Positions 22,005 through 34,553 of a stretch of DNA of 57,137 nucleotides are shown here, piece by piece (the stretch's first letter is position 1; each line of letters begins with the position of its first letter). A program made the position numbers and the translations under genes. Under the pieces are notes generated by a model. The model searched no databases. It worked only from the letters and a program-made list of their open reading frames with translations, and was not told where the DNA came from. Source of the DNA: Ignavibacteria bacterium RBG_16_34_14 (GTDB lineage Bacteria > Bacteroidota > Ignavibacteria > Ignavibacteriales > Ignavibacteriaceae); the NCBI GenBank assembly GCA_001802865.1, contig MHAF01000021.1:1-57137 (forward strand). Direction: 5' to 3'.

Positions 22005-23117
22005 ATGATATTGAAATCCATTCAATTAAAAAACTTCAGAAAACATAAAAATATTTCTTTAGACTTTTCAAACAAATTGAATTACATTATCGGAGGGAAT
22101 GGAGAGGGTAAAACAACAATCCTCGAATCAATTTTTTATTTATGTACAACAAGAAGCCATAATTCAAAATCAGATAGCGAAGCTGTTACCTTTAACGAAA
22201 ATGCATTTGAAATTTCTGGAAGTTTCAAAGGAATGACAGAGAATAATTCAAAAGTTTATTACTCCCTAAACCAGAACAGGAAATATTATTTTAAAGATGA
22301 TAAACAAATTGTAAGGGCCTCAGATGTTGTTGGAAAATTCCCTATAGTTTTGCTTTCTCCCGAAGACCATTCAATTACACAAGGTTCCCCGGCAGAAAGA
22401 AGAAAGTTCGTTGATTCAGCAATTTCACAGGTCAACGAAACTTACCTGAGAAACCTTATTGATTATAATAAAATATTAAAACAGAGGTCATCTCTCTTAA
22501 ACCAATTAAGAGAAATAAGAAGCAAAACTCTAATTGAAGAACTGCAAGCCTGGTCCGCGGTTCTTTTACAAACAGGTTCATATTTAATAAGGCAGCGGAA
22601 AAAATTTATTGATGAGTTTAATGAATATGTAACCAGCTCTTATGAGATAATAATGGGTCATGAAGAAAAACCGGTAATAAAATATTCTTTTTTTAATGAT
22701 TATAAGAGAGATGATATAGAAGAAGAATTCAAAAGACAATTGGAAGAAAGAAAAGAAGAAGAAATAACCAGAGGAACTAACCTTGTTGGACCACAAAGAG
22801 ATGATTTTATTTTTAGCATTGATGGGTATAACTTAAAAACTTATGGTTCACAGGGACAGCATAAAACTTTCCAGGTCGTTTTAAGATTTGCAGAATTTTT
22901 CTATTTAAAGGAAATAACGGGAACAGAACCAATATTTCTTCTTGATGATGTATTTGGGGAACTTGATGCACAAAGAGCCGAAAGAATAAGCGATTATTTG
23001 ACAGGAGTTGGGCAGGCATTCATAACAGTAACAGATCTTTCTGATTTTTCTTTCCTGAAAAGGAACAAATCTGATAAAGTTATAAAATTGAATCAGGGGC
23101 AGGTAATGTATGCATAA
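22005..23117 (+). CDS. recF: DNA repair/recombination protein RecF
   Basis: LKNFRKHKNISLDFSNKLNYIIGGNGEGKT; LLDDVFGELD. Confidence 0.96.
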   Translation: MILKSIQLKNFRKHKNISLDFSNKLNYIIGGNGEGKTTILESIFYLCTTRSHNSKSDSEAVTFNENAFEISGSFKGMTENNSKVYYSLNQNRKYYFKDDKQIVRASDVVGKFPIVLLSPEDHSITQGSPAERRKFVDSAISQVNETYLRNLIDYNKILKQRSSLLNQLREIRSKTLIEELQAWSAVLLQTGSYLIRQRKKFIDEFNEYVTSSYEIIMGHEEKPVIKYSFFNDYKRDDIEEEFKRQLEERKEEEITRGTNLVGPQRDDFIFSIDGYNLKTYGSQGQHKTFQVVLRFAEFFYLKEITGTEPIFLLDDVFGELDAQRAERISDYLTGVGQAFITVTDLSDFSFLKRNKSDKVIKLNQGQVMYA

Positions 23118-23397
23118 CAAATTTGTTAGTATTAAAGAAGCTTTAAACACAAATCCGGAACTTTCAAATATCCGTAATATTGTAAAGCAATCGGAAGTGG
23201 TTGAAAAATTCTTTTCTGTTTTTCCCGAAATGGAAAAAGTAGTAACGCCCGTAAGAGTAAACAAAAAAGTTTTAATGTTAAAGGTTGAAAGCTCAGTCTT
23301 AAGAAGCGAATTGAAATTTAACGAATCGTTAATGGTAGAAACGATAAATAAATTTTTTAATGAAGAAAGGGTCAGATCAGTAAGATTTGCATCATAG
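23110..23397 (+). CDS. DUF721 family protein
   Basis: Conserved location between recF and gyrB; VESSVLRSELKFNESLMVETINKFF. Confidence 0.8.
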   Translation: MHNKFVSIKEALNTNPELSNIRNIVKQSEVVEKFFSVFPEMEKVVTPVRVNKKVLMLKVESSVLRSELKFNESLMVETINKFFNEERVRSVRFAS

Positions 23398-23407
23398 ACA
23401 ATGATAA

Positions 23408-25384
<1,977 letters not shown>

Positions 25385-25396
25385 TGAAGTAAGTTT

Positions 25397-25594
25397 ATGA
25401 AAAAGCAGAAAACACATATTTTAATGCTGGGAGAAGATGATCCCAAAAGAGAGTTGGAATTTGAAGTTGCATTTCAACTAAGTTTAACGGTTGAGCAGCG
25501 ATACAAGAGGATGAAGAAATTATTCAGCCAAACTATAGATACTATAAAAAAACATGACTATCCAAAAACTCCTGCGATCATTAGTAGAACATAA
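25397..25594 (+). CDS. Small protein paired with nucleotidyltransferase
   Basis: 65 aa, ELEFEVAFQLSLTVEQRYKRMKKL; 41-nt overlap with the next ORF. Confidence 0.7.
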   Translation: MKKQKTHILMLGEDDPKRELEFEVAFQLSLTVEQRYKRMKKLFSQTIDTIKKHDYPKTPAIISRT

Positions 25595-26012
25595 GGTAAT
25601 ATTTGTAGTAATTGGCGCATGGGCATTCCCAGCGTATGGTTATACACGCAATACATACGATATAGACATTTTTTTTAATCCGACAAAAGCAAATGTACAG
25701 CGATTGATAAGAGCTTTAAAAAATGTTGGATATGATGGCCTGGAAGATTTAACAATTGATCAATTGTTAAAACGAAAGACGCTTTTTCGTCAATATGTTT
25801 TGGATACCGATATTCATCCGTTTGTAAAAGGGGTAGAGTTTAAAGGGGTCTGGAAAACAAAAAAAGAAGTGGAAATAGAAAAAGTTAAAGTATTTGTTCC
25901 TTCTTTGGATAATCTTATATCAATGAAAAAAGCTACCGGTCGCACAAAAGATTTAGCGGATTTAGAATACTTAGAAGAAATTAAAAAACAAACCGCAAAG
26001 AAAAAGAAATAA
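25554..26012 (+). CDS. Nucleotidyltransferase-fold protein (AbiEii/DUF6036-like)
   Basis: VVIGAWAFPAYGYTRNTYDIDIFF; RTKDLADLEYL C-terminal motif. Confidence 0.8.
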   Translation: MTIQKLLRSLVEHKVIFVVIGAWAFPAYGYTRNTYDIDIFFNPTKANVQRLIRALKNVGYDGLEDLTIDQLLKRKTLFRQYVLDTDIHPFVKGVEFKGVWKTKKEVEIEKVKVFVPSLDNLISMKKATGRTKDLADLEYLEEIKKQTAKKKK

Positions 26013-26018
26013 AAGTTT

Positions 26019-28463
26019 ATGGCAACAATTTTCGAAAAGATAGTACCCGTATCGTTAGAAGAGGAGATGAAATCCTCATATATAGACTATTCGATGTCTG
26101 TCATTGTTGCAAGAGCATTGCCTGACGTAAGAGACGGATTGAAACCCGTTCACAGAAGAGTTTTATTCGGAATGCATGAATTGGGAGTTGCATACAATAA
26201 GCCATATAAAAAATCTGCAAGAATAGTCGGAGAGGTTCTTGGTAAGTATCATCCTCACGGAGACACGGCTGTTTATGATACAATGGTAAGAATGGTCCAG
26301 GATTTTTCTTTGCGCTATCCCCTTGTTGATGGGCAGGGAAACTTTGGCTCTGTAGACGGGGATTCGCCCGCAGCAATGCGTTATACTGAAGCCCGTCTCG
26401 CAAGAATAGCTGATGAGATGCTTCGTGACCTTGACAAGAATACGGTTGCCTTCATTCCAAACTTTGACGATTCTTTACAAGAACCCACAGTAATGCCGTC
26501 ATACCTTCCTAACCTGCTAGTGAACGGATCGAGTGGTATTGCAGTTGGAATGGCAACCAATATTCCCCCTCATAATCTGAGTGAAGTTGTTGATGGTCTT
26601 ATAGCATTAATTAAAAATCCCGACATCACAATTGAAAAACTGATGAAGCATGTTATAGCTCCGGATTTTCCTACAGCAGGAATTATTTATGGTTATGAAG
26701 GAGTTAAGGAAGCATTTAAAACAGGAAGAGGAAGATTAATTGTACGTGCCAGAGCAAACACTGAGACATTAAAAAACAACAGGGAAAATATTGTTATTAC
26801 CGAGCTTCCTTACCAGGTAAATAAAGCAAATCTTATTGAAAAGATTGCCGAGTTAGTTCGGGGCGGGAAGATTGATGATATCTCAAACATTAGGGATGAA
26901 TCCGACCGTGACGGTATGCGAGTAGTTATTGAGCTTAAAAGAGATGGCCAGCCGGCTATTGTTTTGAACCAGCTTTTCAAACATACACAGATGCAGACAA
27001 CATTTGGTGTTAATATGCTTGCTCTGGTTCATGGCGCTCCAAAGGTTCTTAATCTTAAAGAGATGATGCAGCACTTCATTACCCACAGGATGGATGTACT
27101 TATAAAGAGAACCAAATTTGATCTTGATGCTGCCGAAAGAAGAGCTCATATTCTTGAGGGTTACATAATTGCTCTTGATAACATTGATGCAGTAATCGAA
27201 ACGATCAAGAAATCTAAAGACGTTGATACTGCAAAAATCAACCTGATGAAAAAATTCAAGCTGTCTGAAATACAGTCAAAAGCAATTCTCGATATGCGTT
27301 TGCAGAGATTAACCGGGCTTGAAAGAAAGAAAATAGAAGATGAATATAAAGAGACAATAAAACTTATAGAAAGATTAAAAGGTATTCTCAAAAGTGAAGA
27401 GCAAAGATACCTAATCATAAAAGATGAACTGCTTGAAATAAAAAAGAAATACGGTGATAAAAGAAGAACAGAAGTAATTTATGATTATACAGAATTCTCT
27501 CTTGAAGATATAATTGCCGAAGAAGATGTTGTTGTTACAATTTCTCACCAGGGGTTTATAAAAAGGTTTCCTGCAAGCGGTTATAAGAAACAGGGACGCG
27601 GCGGAAAAGGCGTAACCGGCGCAGGAACAAAAGACGAAGATTTTATCGAGCATATGTTCATAGCATCTACACACCAGTATATTCTTTTCTTTACAGACAA
27701 AGGAAAATGTTACTGGCTAAAAGTTCACGAAATTCCTGAAGCAGGTCGTGCTGCAAGAGGAAGATCGATAATAAATTTGCTTCAAAAGGAGAAGGAAGAA
27801 AATATAACAGCATTTGTTGCCGTTAAGGAATTTACAGATAACCAGTATCTCGTAATGGCTACTGAGAAAGGTACTATTAAGAAAACAGTTCTCTCTGCTT
27901 ATGGTAACGTTCGTAAAGGTGGAATAAATGCTATTAATCTTAATACAGACGATAGGCTGATTGAAGTTAAGATGACAGATGGGAACAGCGACCTTGTGCT
28001 TGGAACAAGAAATGGCTTTGCCATAAGGTTTAATGAAAAAGACGTTCGCGATATGGGAAGAACAGCAACCGGCGTAAGGGGCGTAAGATTAGGAAAAGGG
28101 GATAGGGTTGTTGGACTTCTTGTAATTAAAAGGAATGACACCATTCTTGTTGTGACTGAAAAAGGCTATGGCAAACGTTCCGACATAAATGATTACCGTA
28201 TTACACACCGAGGCGGCAAAGGAGTTATCACAGTTAAGACAACAGATAAAGTCGGCAAGATGATTGCCTTGATGGAAGTTGTTGATGGCGATGAACTTGT
28301 TATTATTACAACTCACGGAATGGTGATAAGGCAGAGCGTTAGGGACCTTCGTGTAATGGGAAGAAACACGCAGGGTGTGAGAGTAATAAGACTTAAAGAC
28401 GATGACAGCATTGCAGATATTGCAAAGGTATTGCCTGAAGAAGAAGAGGGTGAAGAAGATTAA
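26019..28463 (+). CDS. gyrA: DNA gyrase subunit A
   Basis: [30 protein letters not shown]; GyrA-box QGRGGKG. Confidence 0.98.
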   Translation: MATIFEKIVPVSLEEEMKSSYIDYSMSVIVARALPDVRDGLKPVHRRVLFGMHELGVAYNKPYKKSARIVGEVLGKYHPHGDTAVYDTMVRMVQDFSLRYPLVDGQGNFGSVDGDSPAAMRYTEARLARIADEMLRDLDKNTVAFIPNFDDSLQEPTVMPSYLPNLLVNGSSGIAVGMATNIPPHNLSEVVDGLIALIKNPDITIEKLMKHVIAPDFPTAGIIYGYEGVKEAFKTGRGRLIVRARANTETLKNNRENIVITELPYQVNKANLIEKIAELVRGGKIDDISNIRDESDRDGMRVVIELKRDGQPAIVLNQLFKHTQMQTTFGVNMLALVHGAPKVLNLKEMMQHFITHRMDVLIKRTKFDLDAAERRAHILEGYIIALDNIDAVIETIKKSKDVDTAKINLMKKFKLSEIQSKAILDMRLQRLTGLERKKIEDEYKETIKLIERLKGILKSEEQRYLIIKDELLEIKKKYGDKRRTEVIYDYTEFSLEDIIAEEDVVVTISHQGFIKRFPASGYKKQGRGGKGVTGAGTKDEDFIEHMFIASTHQYILFFTDKGKCYWLKVHEIPEAGRAARGRSIINLLQKEKEENITAFVAVKEFTDNQYLVMATEKGTIKKTVLSAYGNVRKGGINAINLNTDDRLIEVKMTDGNSDLVLGTRNGFAIRFNEKDVRDMGRTATGVRGVRLGKGDRVVGLLVIKRNDTILVVTEKGYGKRSDINDYRITHRGGKGVITVKTTDKVGKMIALMEVVDGDELVIITTHGMVIRQSVRDLRVMGRNTQGVRVIRLKDDDSIADIAKVLPEEEEGEED

Positions 28464-28642
28464 CCATTAAAAATTTTAAAGCAACAGCGCAGAATGAACC
28501 GAATGGGATCTGGTAGACCGCTTAGGAAGACTAAAAAAATAAATTTACACATTAATGTATTCGTGCCACATAAGGAGAGTCAACAATTGAATAAAATTAG
28601 TTTTCGGCTGCAAACCGTCGTAGGTTGTTATGAGTTAGAAAC

Positions 28643-29422
28643 TTATTTTATCAACAAAACCGAGGATATTGTCTGGTCATGTTTTGCAAATACTTTGTTT
28701 GCGGCAGGGTATTTTTTCAGTAGAATTGGGTCTGTTCGTTCATAAAACGCCTCTCGTACACCATCCGAAGTTCTACAAATTATTTTGGTGCCTTTTATTG
28801 ACTCATTCCATGCCCTGTACAATATTTTATCTTTAGGTTTGGCTAAGAGTGCAATTACAATTACAGAATATTTATTTTCATCTATGCCTTCTCCTTTTTT
28901 ATTGTAAATTTTGATTTTATTGGGAAGGGACATCTTTTTTATTACTCTTTCAGACACGTTCGCGAATATTTTATTTTTATCATAACAGTCTACAGAGCAT
29001 TTGGTAAACATACTTAAGAGAATAGCCGTTATTGGAAGTGGTCCACTACCTATAAAAAGCACACAATCTTTGTCTGAAATTTTTGCCAGATTCTTTTCGT
29101 TTGTTATTAGTTTAACAAATCTGTTATATAATGAATAATCTCTAAGCTCTTTTCTGCCATTTAGAAAATCATGTACAAATTCTTCTTCTAAGTGCGTTTC
29201 AAACAATTCATAGAAATGTTGTAATGGAGGAAACACCCGCCTAACCTTTTCATAACTTAGTATGGTTTTCTCTTCTCTTGCAGTTAGTTCCTCTTTCAAA
29301 ATTAGTGCTTCTAATTCGAGTATTTTTGATTTAATGAGCTTATTATCTGCGAGGCTTTTTGTCAGACAACTACAAATTTCAAACATCCCCCGCATTAATT
29401 TATCGGTCTTTGTCGTTTCCAT
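28643..29422 (-). CDS. Nicotianamine synthase-like methyltransferase-fold protein (NAS/CntL family)
   Basis: VLFIGSGPLPITAILLSMFTKCSVDCYDKN...YSVIVIALLAKPKDKIL...RTSDGVREAFYER. Confidence 0.72.
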   Translation of the reverse strand: METTKTDKLMRGMFEICSCLTKSLADNKLIKSKILELEALILKEELTAREEKTILSYEKVRRVFPPLQHFYELFETHLEEEFVHDFLNGRKELRDYSLYNRFVKLITNEKNLAKISDKDCVLFIGSGPLPITAILLSMFTKCSVDCYDKNKIFANVSERVIKKMSLPNKIKIYNKKGEGIDENKYSVIVIALLAKPKDKILYRAWNESIKGTKIICRTSDGVREAFYERTDPILLKKYPAANKVFAKHDQTISSVLLIK

Positions 29423-29643
29423 AATATGAATTATAGTTTACCATTAATTAGTCCTTCCGAGAAAATTTTTTTTAATCTCAATTTCACTATAGGCAGCAGG
29501 ATTTTGACTAAGATTCAATCGATCCAAACTGTGAAAAATGGAGAGTGAAAAGTTTTCTTTGAAATACATCTCACTCTTCCTTATTAAGTTAATCCGATTA
29601 AACTAAAAAAAATGATTGTTGCTTAAATTTAATCAGGCAGAAA

Positions 29644-30018
29644 TTATTTTTTCGTCGGTGTTTTTAATTCGATGACTAAAGCATGAATTTCAGTTTTTCC
29701 AATGTTTTCATTATCATGAGTTACTGCTTCATTCCAGCGTACCTCACCCGCTTTGGTGGTCATTTCAGAAGTTTTCCCATTAGATAACGTTGTCTTCGAG
29801 GTTCCGCCATTTAAGACATATAGAATATATTCAGGATGGGAATGCATACCTGTCTTTTCACCAGGTTTAAACTTAAAATCAAGCACCCTAACTTTATCGT
29901 TATCAAAAAGGACTTTGACTTTATCGGGTGCAACTTTAGCAGCATCCTGGGCGTGAACTGTTTTTCCACAAATTAGAAGCGCAATAATAAGAAAAGATAA
30001 CAGGACATTAGCTTTCAT
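29644..30018 (-). CDS. Secreted cupin-domain protein
   Basis: Signal peptide; FKPGEKTGMHSHPEYILYVLNGG. Confidence 0.9.
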   Translation of the reverse strand: MKANVLLSFLIIALLICGKTVHAQDAAKVAPDKVKVLFDNDKVRVLDFKFKPGEKTGMHSHPEYILYVLNGGTSKTTLSNGKTSEMTTKAGEVRWNEAVTHDNENIGKTEIHALVIELKTPTKK

Positions 30019-30217
30019 GGATAACCTCCTTGAATTATGTATGAATGATTTAGTACCTATGGTTTTAAAAATAAATCTAAATTTCTCAGCGTAGTTTTCG
30101 AGTTAAAGAGGATAAAAATTCGTCGTTCTGCTATTAATAATATAAATTACTTTTTTAGCAGAGTCAATAATTGAATAAAATAGTGACTCATCAATCACAA
30201 CTATAAGGGCAGGAAGG

Positions 30218-30490
30218 TTAGGGAATTCCGGAAAGCATCTTTGAGATTATTTTTTTTATTCTTCCCCAGAAATAATCAAACTTACCAAAGAGAAAAGCAT
30301 AACCAAGTAAAAGAAGATGATAGGTGGGGAATATTAAAAAGATGTAAACAAGGATATAAACCCAACTCCATTTTTCTAACCCAAAAAAATCTGTAATTAA
30401 AGATGAAACATAAACGGTTGTAAGCCCCGTTAAAGCAAACACAATAATTATTATTATAAGGTCTGCCGTATTTTTTTTAGTTATTTTCAT
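30218..30490 (-). CDS. Small two-TM membrane protein
   Basis: ORF with two hydrophobic segments and GYAFLFGKFDYFWGRIKKI tail (resembles DUF6787-type proteins). Confidence 0.6.
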   Translation of the reverse strand: MKITKKNTADLIIIIIVFALTGLTTVYVSSLITDFFGLEKWSWVYILVYIFLIFPTYHLLLLGYAFLFGKFDYFWGRIKKIISKMLSGIP

Positions 30491-30713
30491 TTAATAAAAA
30501 AGCTGTCACAATCTAAAATTATAACAGCTTGTAATACTGATTATAATAATACTAAAAGAAAAAGATTAATAAAAAGTCGCAATCATATTAAAATTAAGGG
30601 TAGTTTTATAAAGACTAACAAGCGTAATATCAGGGTTGTATTCTTGACAAATGGATTTGCATTAACTAAGTTTTCGCAACAAAAGTAATTTATTCCAAAA
30701 ATTAGGAGAAATC

Positions 30714-31211
30714 ATGAAATTCTTAAAAATGGTTTTGTTGTTACTTACGGTTTATATATTCATATCTGAAAGCTCACAAACTTATGCTCAGGCTAAATGG
30801 GTTGTGGGAGGCAGATTCGGAATGTCTATTTATAGCGCTGGTGGTGGCTCATCAGCAGGTCTCCAATTCGGACCAATGGCGGAAGTTTTATTTAACAGGA
30901 ATATGGCTGTAGGCACAGAATTTAATATTAATACACAGGGCGGTACACCAATTGAATGGGCGAATCAATTCAAATATTATTTTGATGTTCCTCAATCAAA
31001 TATAAAGCCTTATGCTGATGGTGGGTTTAACTTGTTCTTTATTACCGGAGGACCATATTTCGGAATCCGTTTCGGAGGAGGAGCTAATTTCCCGATTGCA
31101 CCTAATCTTTATATTCCCGCTGATTTGCAGCTCGGTCCCGTTTTTGCGTCCGGTTCAACCGTATTCTATATCGCAATTACAAGCGGAATCAGATATGAAC
31201 TTCCTAATTAA
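30714..31211 (+). CDS. Outer-membrane protein, small barrel
   Basis: Signal peptide, Gly/aromatic-rich strands. Confidence 0.65.
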   Translation: MKFLKMVLLLLTVYIFISESSQTYAQAKWVVGGRFGMSIYSAGGGSSAGLQFGPMAEVLFNRNMAVGTEFNINTQGGTPIEWANQFKYYFDVPQSNIKPYADGGFNLFFITGGPYFGIRFGGGANFPIAPNLYIPADLQLGPVFASGSTVFYIAITSGIRYELPN

Positions 31212-31246
31212 ATAATTTTCAATAATATTACAGGAGATATCTGTTT

Positions 31247-31888
31247 ATGAAAAAAATACTATTCACATTATTGGTTTTGTTTTTAATTACTGCCAGCACA
31301 ACACTTGCACAGTTTAGCATAGGTCCGCGTTTCGGAATAAATATGGGAAGTATATCTGATGATCCCGATTATAATTCAGCCGTAGATCAGTCTAATCACT
31401 TAGGATTATTGTTTGGTGCAGCAGCCGAAATAGGAATTGCTGGCCCAATCTATGTTGAGGTTTCGGTTATATATATACAAAAAGGAGAAGAGTTAAAAGG
31501 ACAAGATCAACAAGGGCAGCAAGCCGAACAAAAATTGACAGCAAATTATCTTGAGATACCTATTTTAATTAAAGCCAAATTTCCTGTTGGGGTTGTTAGC
31601 CCCTATGTATTCTTAGGCCCAAATGTTGGTTTATTACTTTCAGCAAATAGTGAATTTAAAGCGGGAGGACAAACTCAGGATACCGACATTAAGGATAATT
31701 TAAGCTCAATTGATTTTGCTTTGGATTTTGGAGCTGGTATTGGCATACCAGTAGCCCCATTCGTTTCTATTGTTTTTGATGCCAGATATTCTTTAGGATT
31801 AAGTAATATTATAAAAAATCCTCAACAGAATGAATCTGGTAAAACCAGAGGAATTCAATTTATAGTTGGAGCCATGTTTGGTTTATAA
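31247..31888 (+). CDS. PorT-like/porin family outer-membrane protein
   Basis: FSIGPRFGINMGSIS...YLEIPILIKAKFP...VGAMFGL. Confidence 0.8.
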   Translation: MKKILFTLLVLFLITASTTLAQFSIGPRFGINMGSISDDPDYNSAVDQSNHLGLLFGAAAEIGIAGPIYVEVSVIYIQKGEELKGQDQQGQQAEQKLTANYLEIPILIKAKFPVGVVSPYVFLGPNVGLLLSANSEFKAGGQTQDTDIKDNLSSIDFALDFGAGIGIPVAPFVSIVFDARYSLGLSNIIKNPQQNESGKTRGIQFIVGAMFGL

Positions 31889-31911
31889 ATGGTTTTCTTA
31901 AACTGTTTAGT

Positions 31912-31943
31912 GGGCGAGGTTAGATCTCGCCCTTTTCTGTTTT
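31912..31943 (+). terminator. Rho-independent terminator
   Basis: GGGCGAG-N7-CTCGCCC-TTTTCTGTTTT. Confidence 0.85.
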
Positions 31944-33231
31944 AAATAATTGCTTTCAATGATGAGTAATTTGCTTTTATAGTCTTGTCTAAATCTTCTT
32001 TAGAGTGAGCAGTTGAAATAAAAAAGGCTTCAAACTGTGCCGGAGGCAGATAAATTCCTCTTCTCAGCATTTCATGAAAATATTTACCATAAAGTTTTGT
32101 ATCTGATTTTACTGCTGAGTTAAAATCGGTTACTTCATTTTCTGTAAAGAAAAGAGTAAGCATAGAACCAACTCTGTTAAGCGTTAGTTTCTTTTTCAGA
32201 GTTTTCAGATTTTCTTTTATCCCCTGTTCAAGGTATGCTGATTTTTCTTCAAGCTCAATATAAAGATTTGGATGATTTTTGATATAGCTTAATGCCGCAT
32301 AACCCGCAGACATTGCAAGTGGATTTCCGCTCAAAGTTCCTGCCTGGTAAACAGCACCAGCAGGAGCTATCATTTCCATAATCTCTTTCTTACCGCCAAA
32401 CGCACCAACAGGCAAACCCCCGCCAATTATTTTTCCGAAAGTACTCAAGTCAGCCCTGACTCCCAAAACTTCCTGGGCACCTCCTTTTGCCATCCTAAAA
32501 CCCGTCATCACTTCATCAATTATTAAAACTATTTTTTCGTTATCGCATAAGGTTCTTAGTTCTTTAATAAATCGGTCATCACCTTTAACAACTCCCATAT
32601 TGCCAACACTCGCTTCAATTATAACTGCGGCAATTTCATTTTTATTTGCTTTAATCAGATTCTTTACCGAATCTATATTATTGAAATCTGCAATTAAAGT
32701 ATCCACCGCATTATTTTTTGTTACACCTGGACTTGTTGGGATTCCAAGCGTTAAGGCTCCCGAACCGGCTTTGATTAAAAAGAAATCTGCATGACCATGG
32801 TAGCAACCTTCAAATTTTATAATCTTATCTTTCCCGGTATAACCCCTTGCAGCACGAACAGCACTCATTGTTGCTTCTGTACCACTGTTTACCATTCTTA
32901 CCATCTCAACCGAAGGAACAAGTTCTGTAATAAGCTTTGCAATTTTTACTTCAAGTTCTGTCGGTGCGCCAAAGCTCGTTCCATTTTCTATCGCATTAAG
33001 CAAAGCTTCTTTAATAAATGCAGGATTATGTCCGAATAGATGAGGTCCCCAGCTTCCTATATAATCTATGTATTGGTTTCCATCAACATCATAAATTTTA
33101 GAGCCCTCTCCTCTTTTAATAAAAAGCGGATAGCCGCCGACAGATTTAAAAGCCCTTACCGGAGAGTTTACACCGCCGGGAATATATTTTTTTGCTTCTG
33201 CAAATAGTTTTTTGCTTTTTTCGATATTCAT
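31942..33231 (-). CDS. hemL: Glutamate-1-semialdehyde 2,1-aminomutase
   Basis: [43 protein letters not shown]. Confidence 0.97.
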   Translation of the reverse strand: MNIEKSKKLFAEAKKYIPGGVNSPVRAFKSVGGYPLFIKRGEGSKIYDVDGNQYIDYIGSWGPHLFGHNPAFIKEALLNAIENGTSFGAPTELEVKIAKLITELVPSVEMVRMVNSGTEATMSAVRAARGYTGKDKIIKFEGCYHGHADFFLIKAGSGALTLGIPTSPGVTKNNAVDTLIADFNNIDSVKNLIKANKNEIAAVIIEASVGNMGVVKGDDRFIKELRTLCDNEKIVLIIDEVMTGFRMAKGGAQEVLGVRADLSTFGKIIGGGLPVGAFGGKKEIMEMIAPAGAVYQAGTLSGNPLAMSAGYAALSYIKNHPNLYIELEEKSAYLEQGIKENLKTLKKKLTLNRVGSMLTLFFTENEVTDFNSAVKSDTKLYGKYFHEMLRRGIYLPPAQFEAFFISTAHSKEDLDKTIKANYSSLKAII

Positions 33232-33295
33232 TGTTTTCTCAAAATAGTTTTTGCTTTGATTTGTTTTGAGTGATTAGCTTGACGAAAGCTTTTAC

Positions 33296-33970
33296 TTAGA
33301 TATTTTTTACCAGCCACTGATGAAGAGGAAGCATATTCTTGAATTTTTTCAATGAAAATTTCACCATATCTTCTTTCTGCAATTTCTTTAGATCTTTTAT
33401 TTCTTCATAAACATAGAAACCATTATAAAGAAGGTAGTCAGAGAACGGATATTCTGCATCAAAACCTTTTGGTATTCTTTTATATACCTTCCCACCAAAA
33501 AAATATCCCCTTTTCTTCAGCTTATTTATAATTGAATCAAGTTCTTTTGCTTTATCAGGGTTGTAAATAACATCCCTGTATTTTTTAAGCAGGGCATCAT
33601 TGAACATATATATTCCTGCACCAAAGAACATATAATCGGGTTCTGCGTGAAAATAAAAACCAGAGCACTCCATCTTTTTTCTTTCCCCTTCCCAGAATAA
33701 TATTCCCAGGTTGGTTTTATAGGGCGATTTTTCTTTACTGAATCTTACATCTCTGTGGAGCCTGAAGATTGATTTATCTGTTTTGGGGATTGCAATAATA
33801 TCCGGCGCAATAGTTCGCAACAATTCTCCCAGCACCACAACGAACTCCTGCGCCGGCTCAAATAGTAAATTATTAAATTCTTCCCTGTGGTATTCGAACC
33901 ATTCTTTAGTATTGTTTCTTTTCAATTTTGAAAGAAACTTAATTGCTTCAAAGGGGAAACCAGTTAACAT
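33296..33970 (-). CDS. DUF2461 domain protein
   Basis: FLSKLKRNNTKEWFEYHREEF; FRLHRDVRFSKEKSPYKTN. Confidence 0.9.
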   Translation of the reverse strand: MLTGFPFEAIKFLSKLKRNNTKEWFEYHREEFNNLLFEPAQEFVVVLGELLRTIAPDIIAIPKTDKSIFRLHRDVRFSKEKSPYKTNLGILFWEGERKKMECSGFYFHAEPDYMFFGAGIYMFNDALLKKYRDVIYNPDKAKELDSIINKLKKRGYFFGGKVYKRIPKGFDAEYPFSDYLLYNGFYVYEEIKDLKKLQKEDMVKFSLKKFKNMLPLHQWLVKNI

Positions 33971-33972
33971 TA

Positions 33973-34464
33973 TTATTTAAAAACTAATTGCAATAAATGA
34001 ATATCTAAAAGCTTTCCGAATTTTTTACCAACTTCTCTCATTACACCAACATATTCGAATCCTGCGTTCTTATGAAGCCGGATGCTTGCTTCACTCCCTT
34101 CTGAAATTCTTGCAAGCACAGTATGAATCCCGGCTTTCTTTCCTTCCTCTAATACTTTCATCATCAGTTTTGTCCCAACACCTTTGCCGCGGTAACCATC
34201 CTTTATATAAATTGATATTTCTGCCGTATCGGAATATGCACAACGCCCCGACCATTTACTTAAAGATGCCCAGCCAATTACTTTTCCGGATTTTTCAGCA
34301 ATAAATATAGGGAACTTATCATTATGCTCTGCAAACCACAACCTTTGTTCATCAAGTGAAATAGGTTCTGAGTCGAATGTAGCTGTTGTTGTTAAAACAG
34401 CCTGATTATAAATATCAGTTATATCTATAAGATGATCTGTTGATGCCCGAAGAAATGTAATCAT
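33973..34464 (-). CDS. GNAT acetyltransferase (phosphinothricin acetyltransferase-like)
   Basis: YNQAVLTTTATFDSEPIS; GYRGKGVGTKLM. Confidence 0.9.
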   Translation of the reverse strand: MITFLRASTDHLIDITDIYNQAVLTTTATFDSEPISLDEQRLWFAEHNDKFPIFIAEKSGKVIGWASLSKWSGRCAYSDTAEISIYIKDGYRGKGVGTKLMMKVLEEGKKAGIHTVLARISEGSEASIRLHKNAGFEYVGVMREVGKKFGKLLDIHLLQLVFK

Positions 34465-34553
34465 ATACTGGTTAATGTTTTATTCAAAATAGCGTAAAAG
34501 ATTTTCATAAATCAAGTTAATTAAAACTATTTTTTTCTTTAAGAAGAAATAAA

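Noticed and set aside
28494-28745. Plus-strand ORF after gyrA
   Set aside because: C-terminal part is antisense to the NAS-like gene and the rest has no recognisable coding features.
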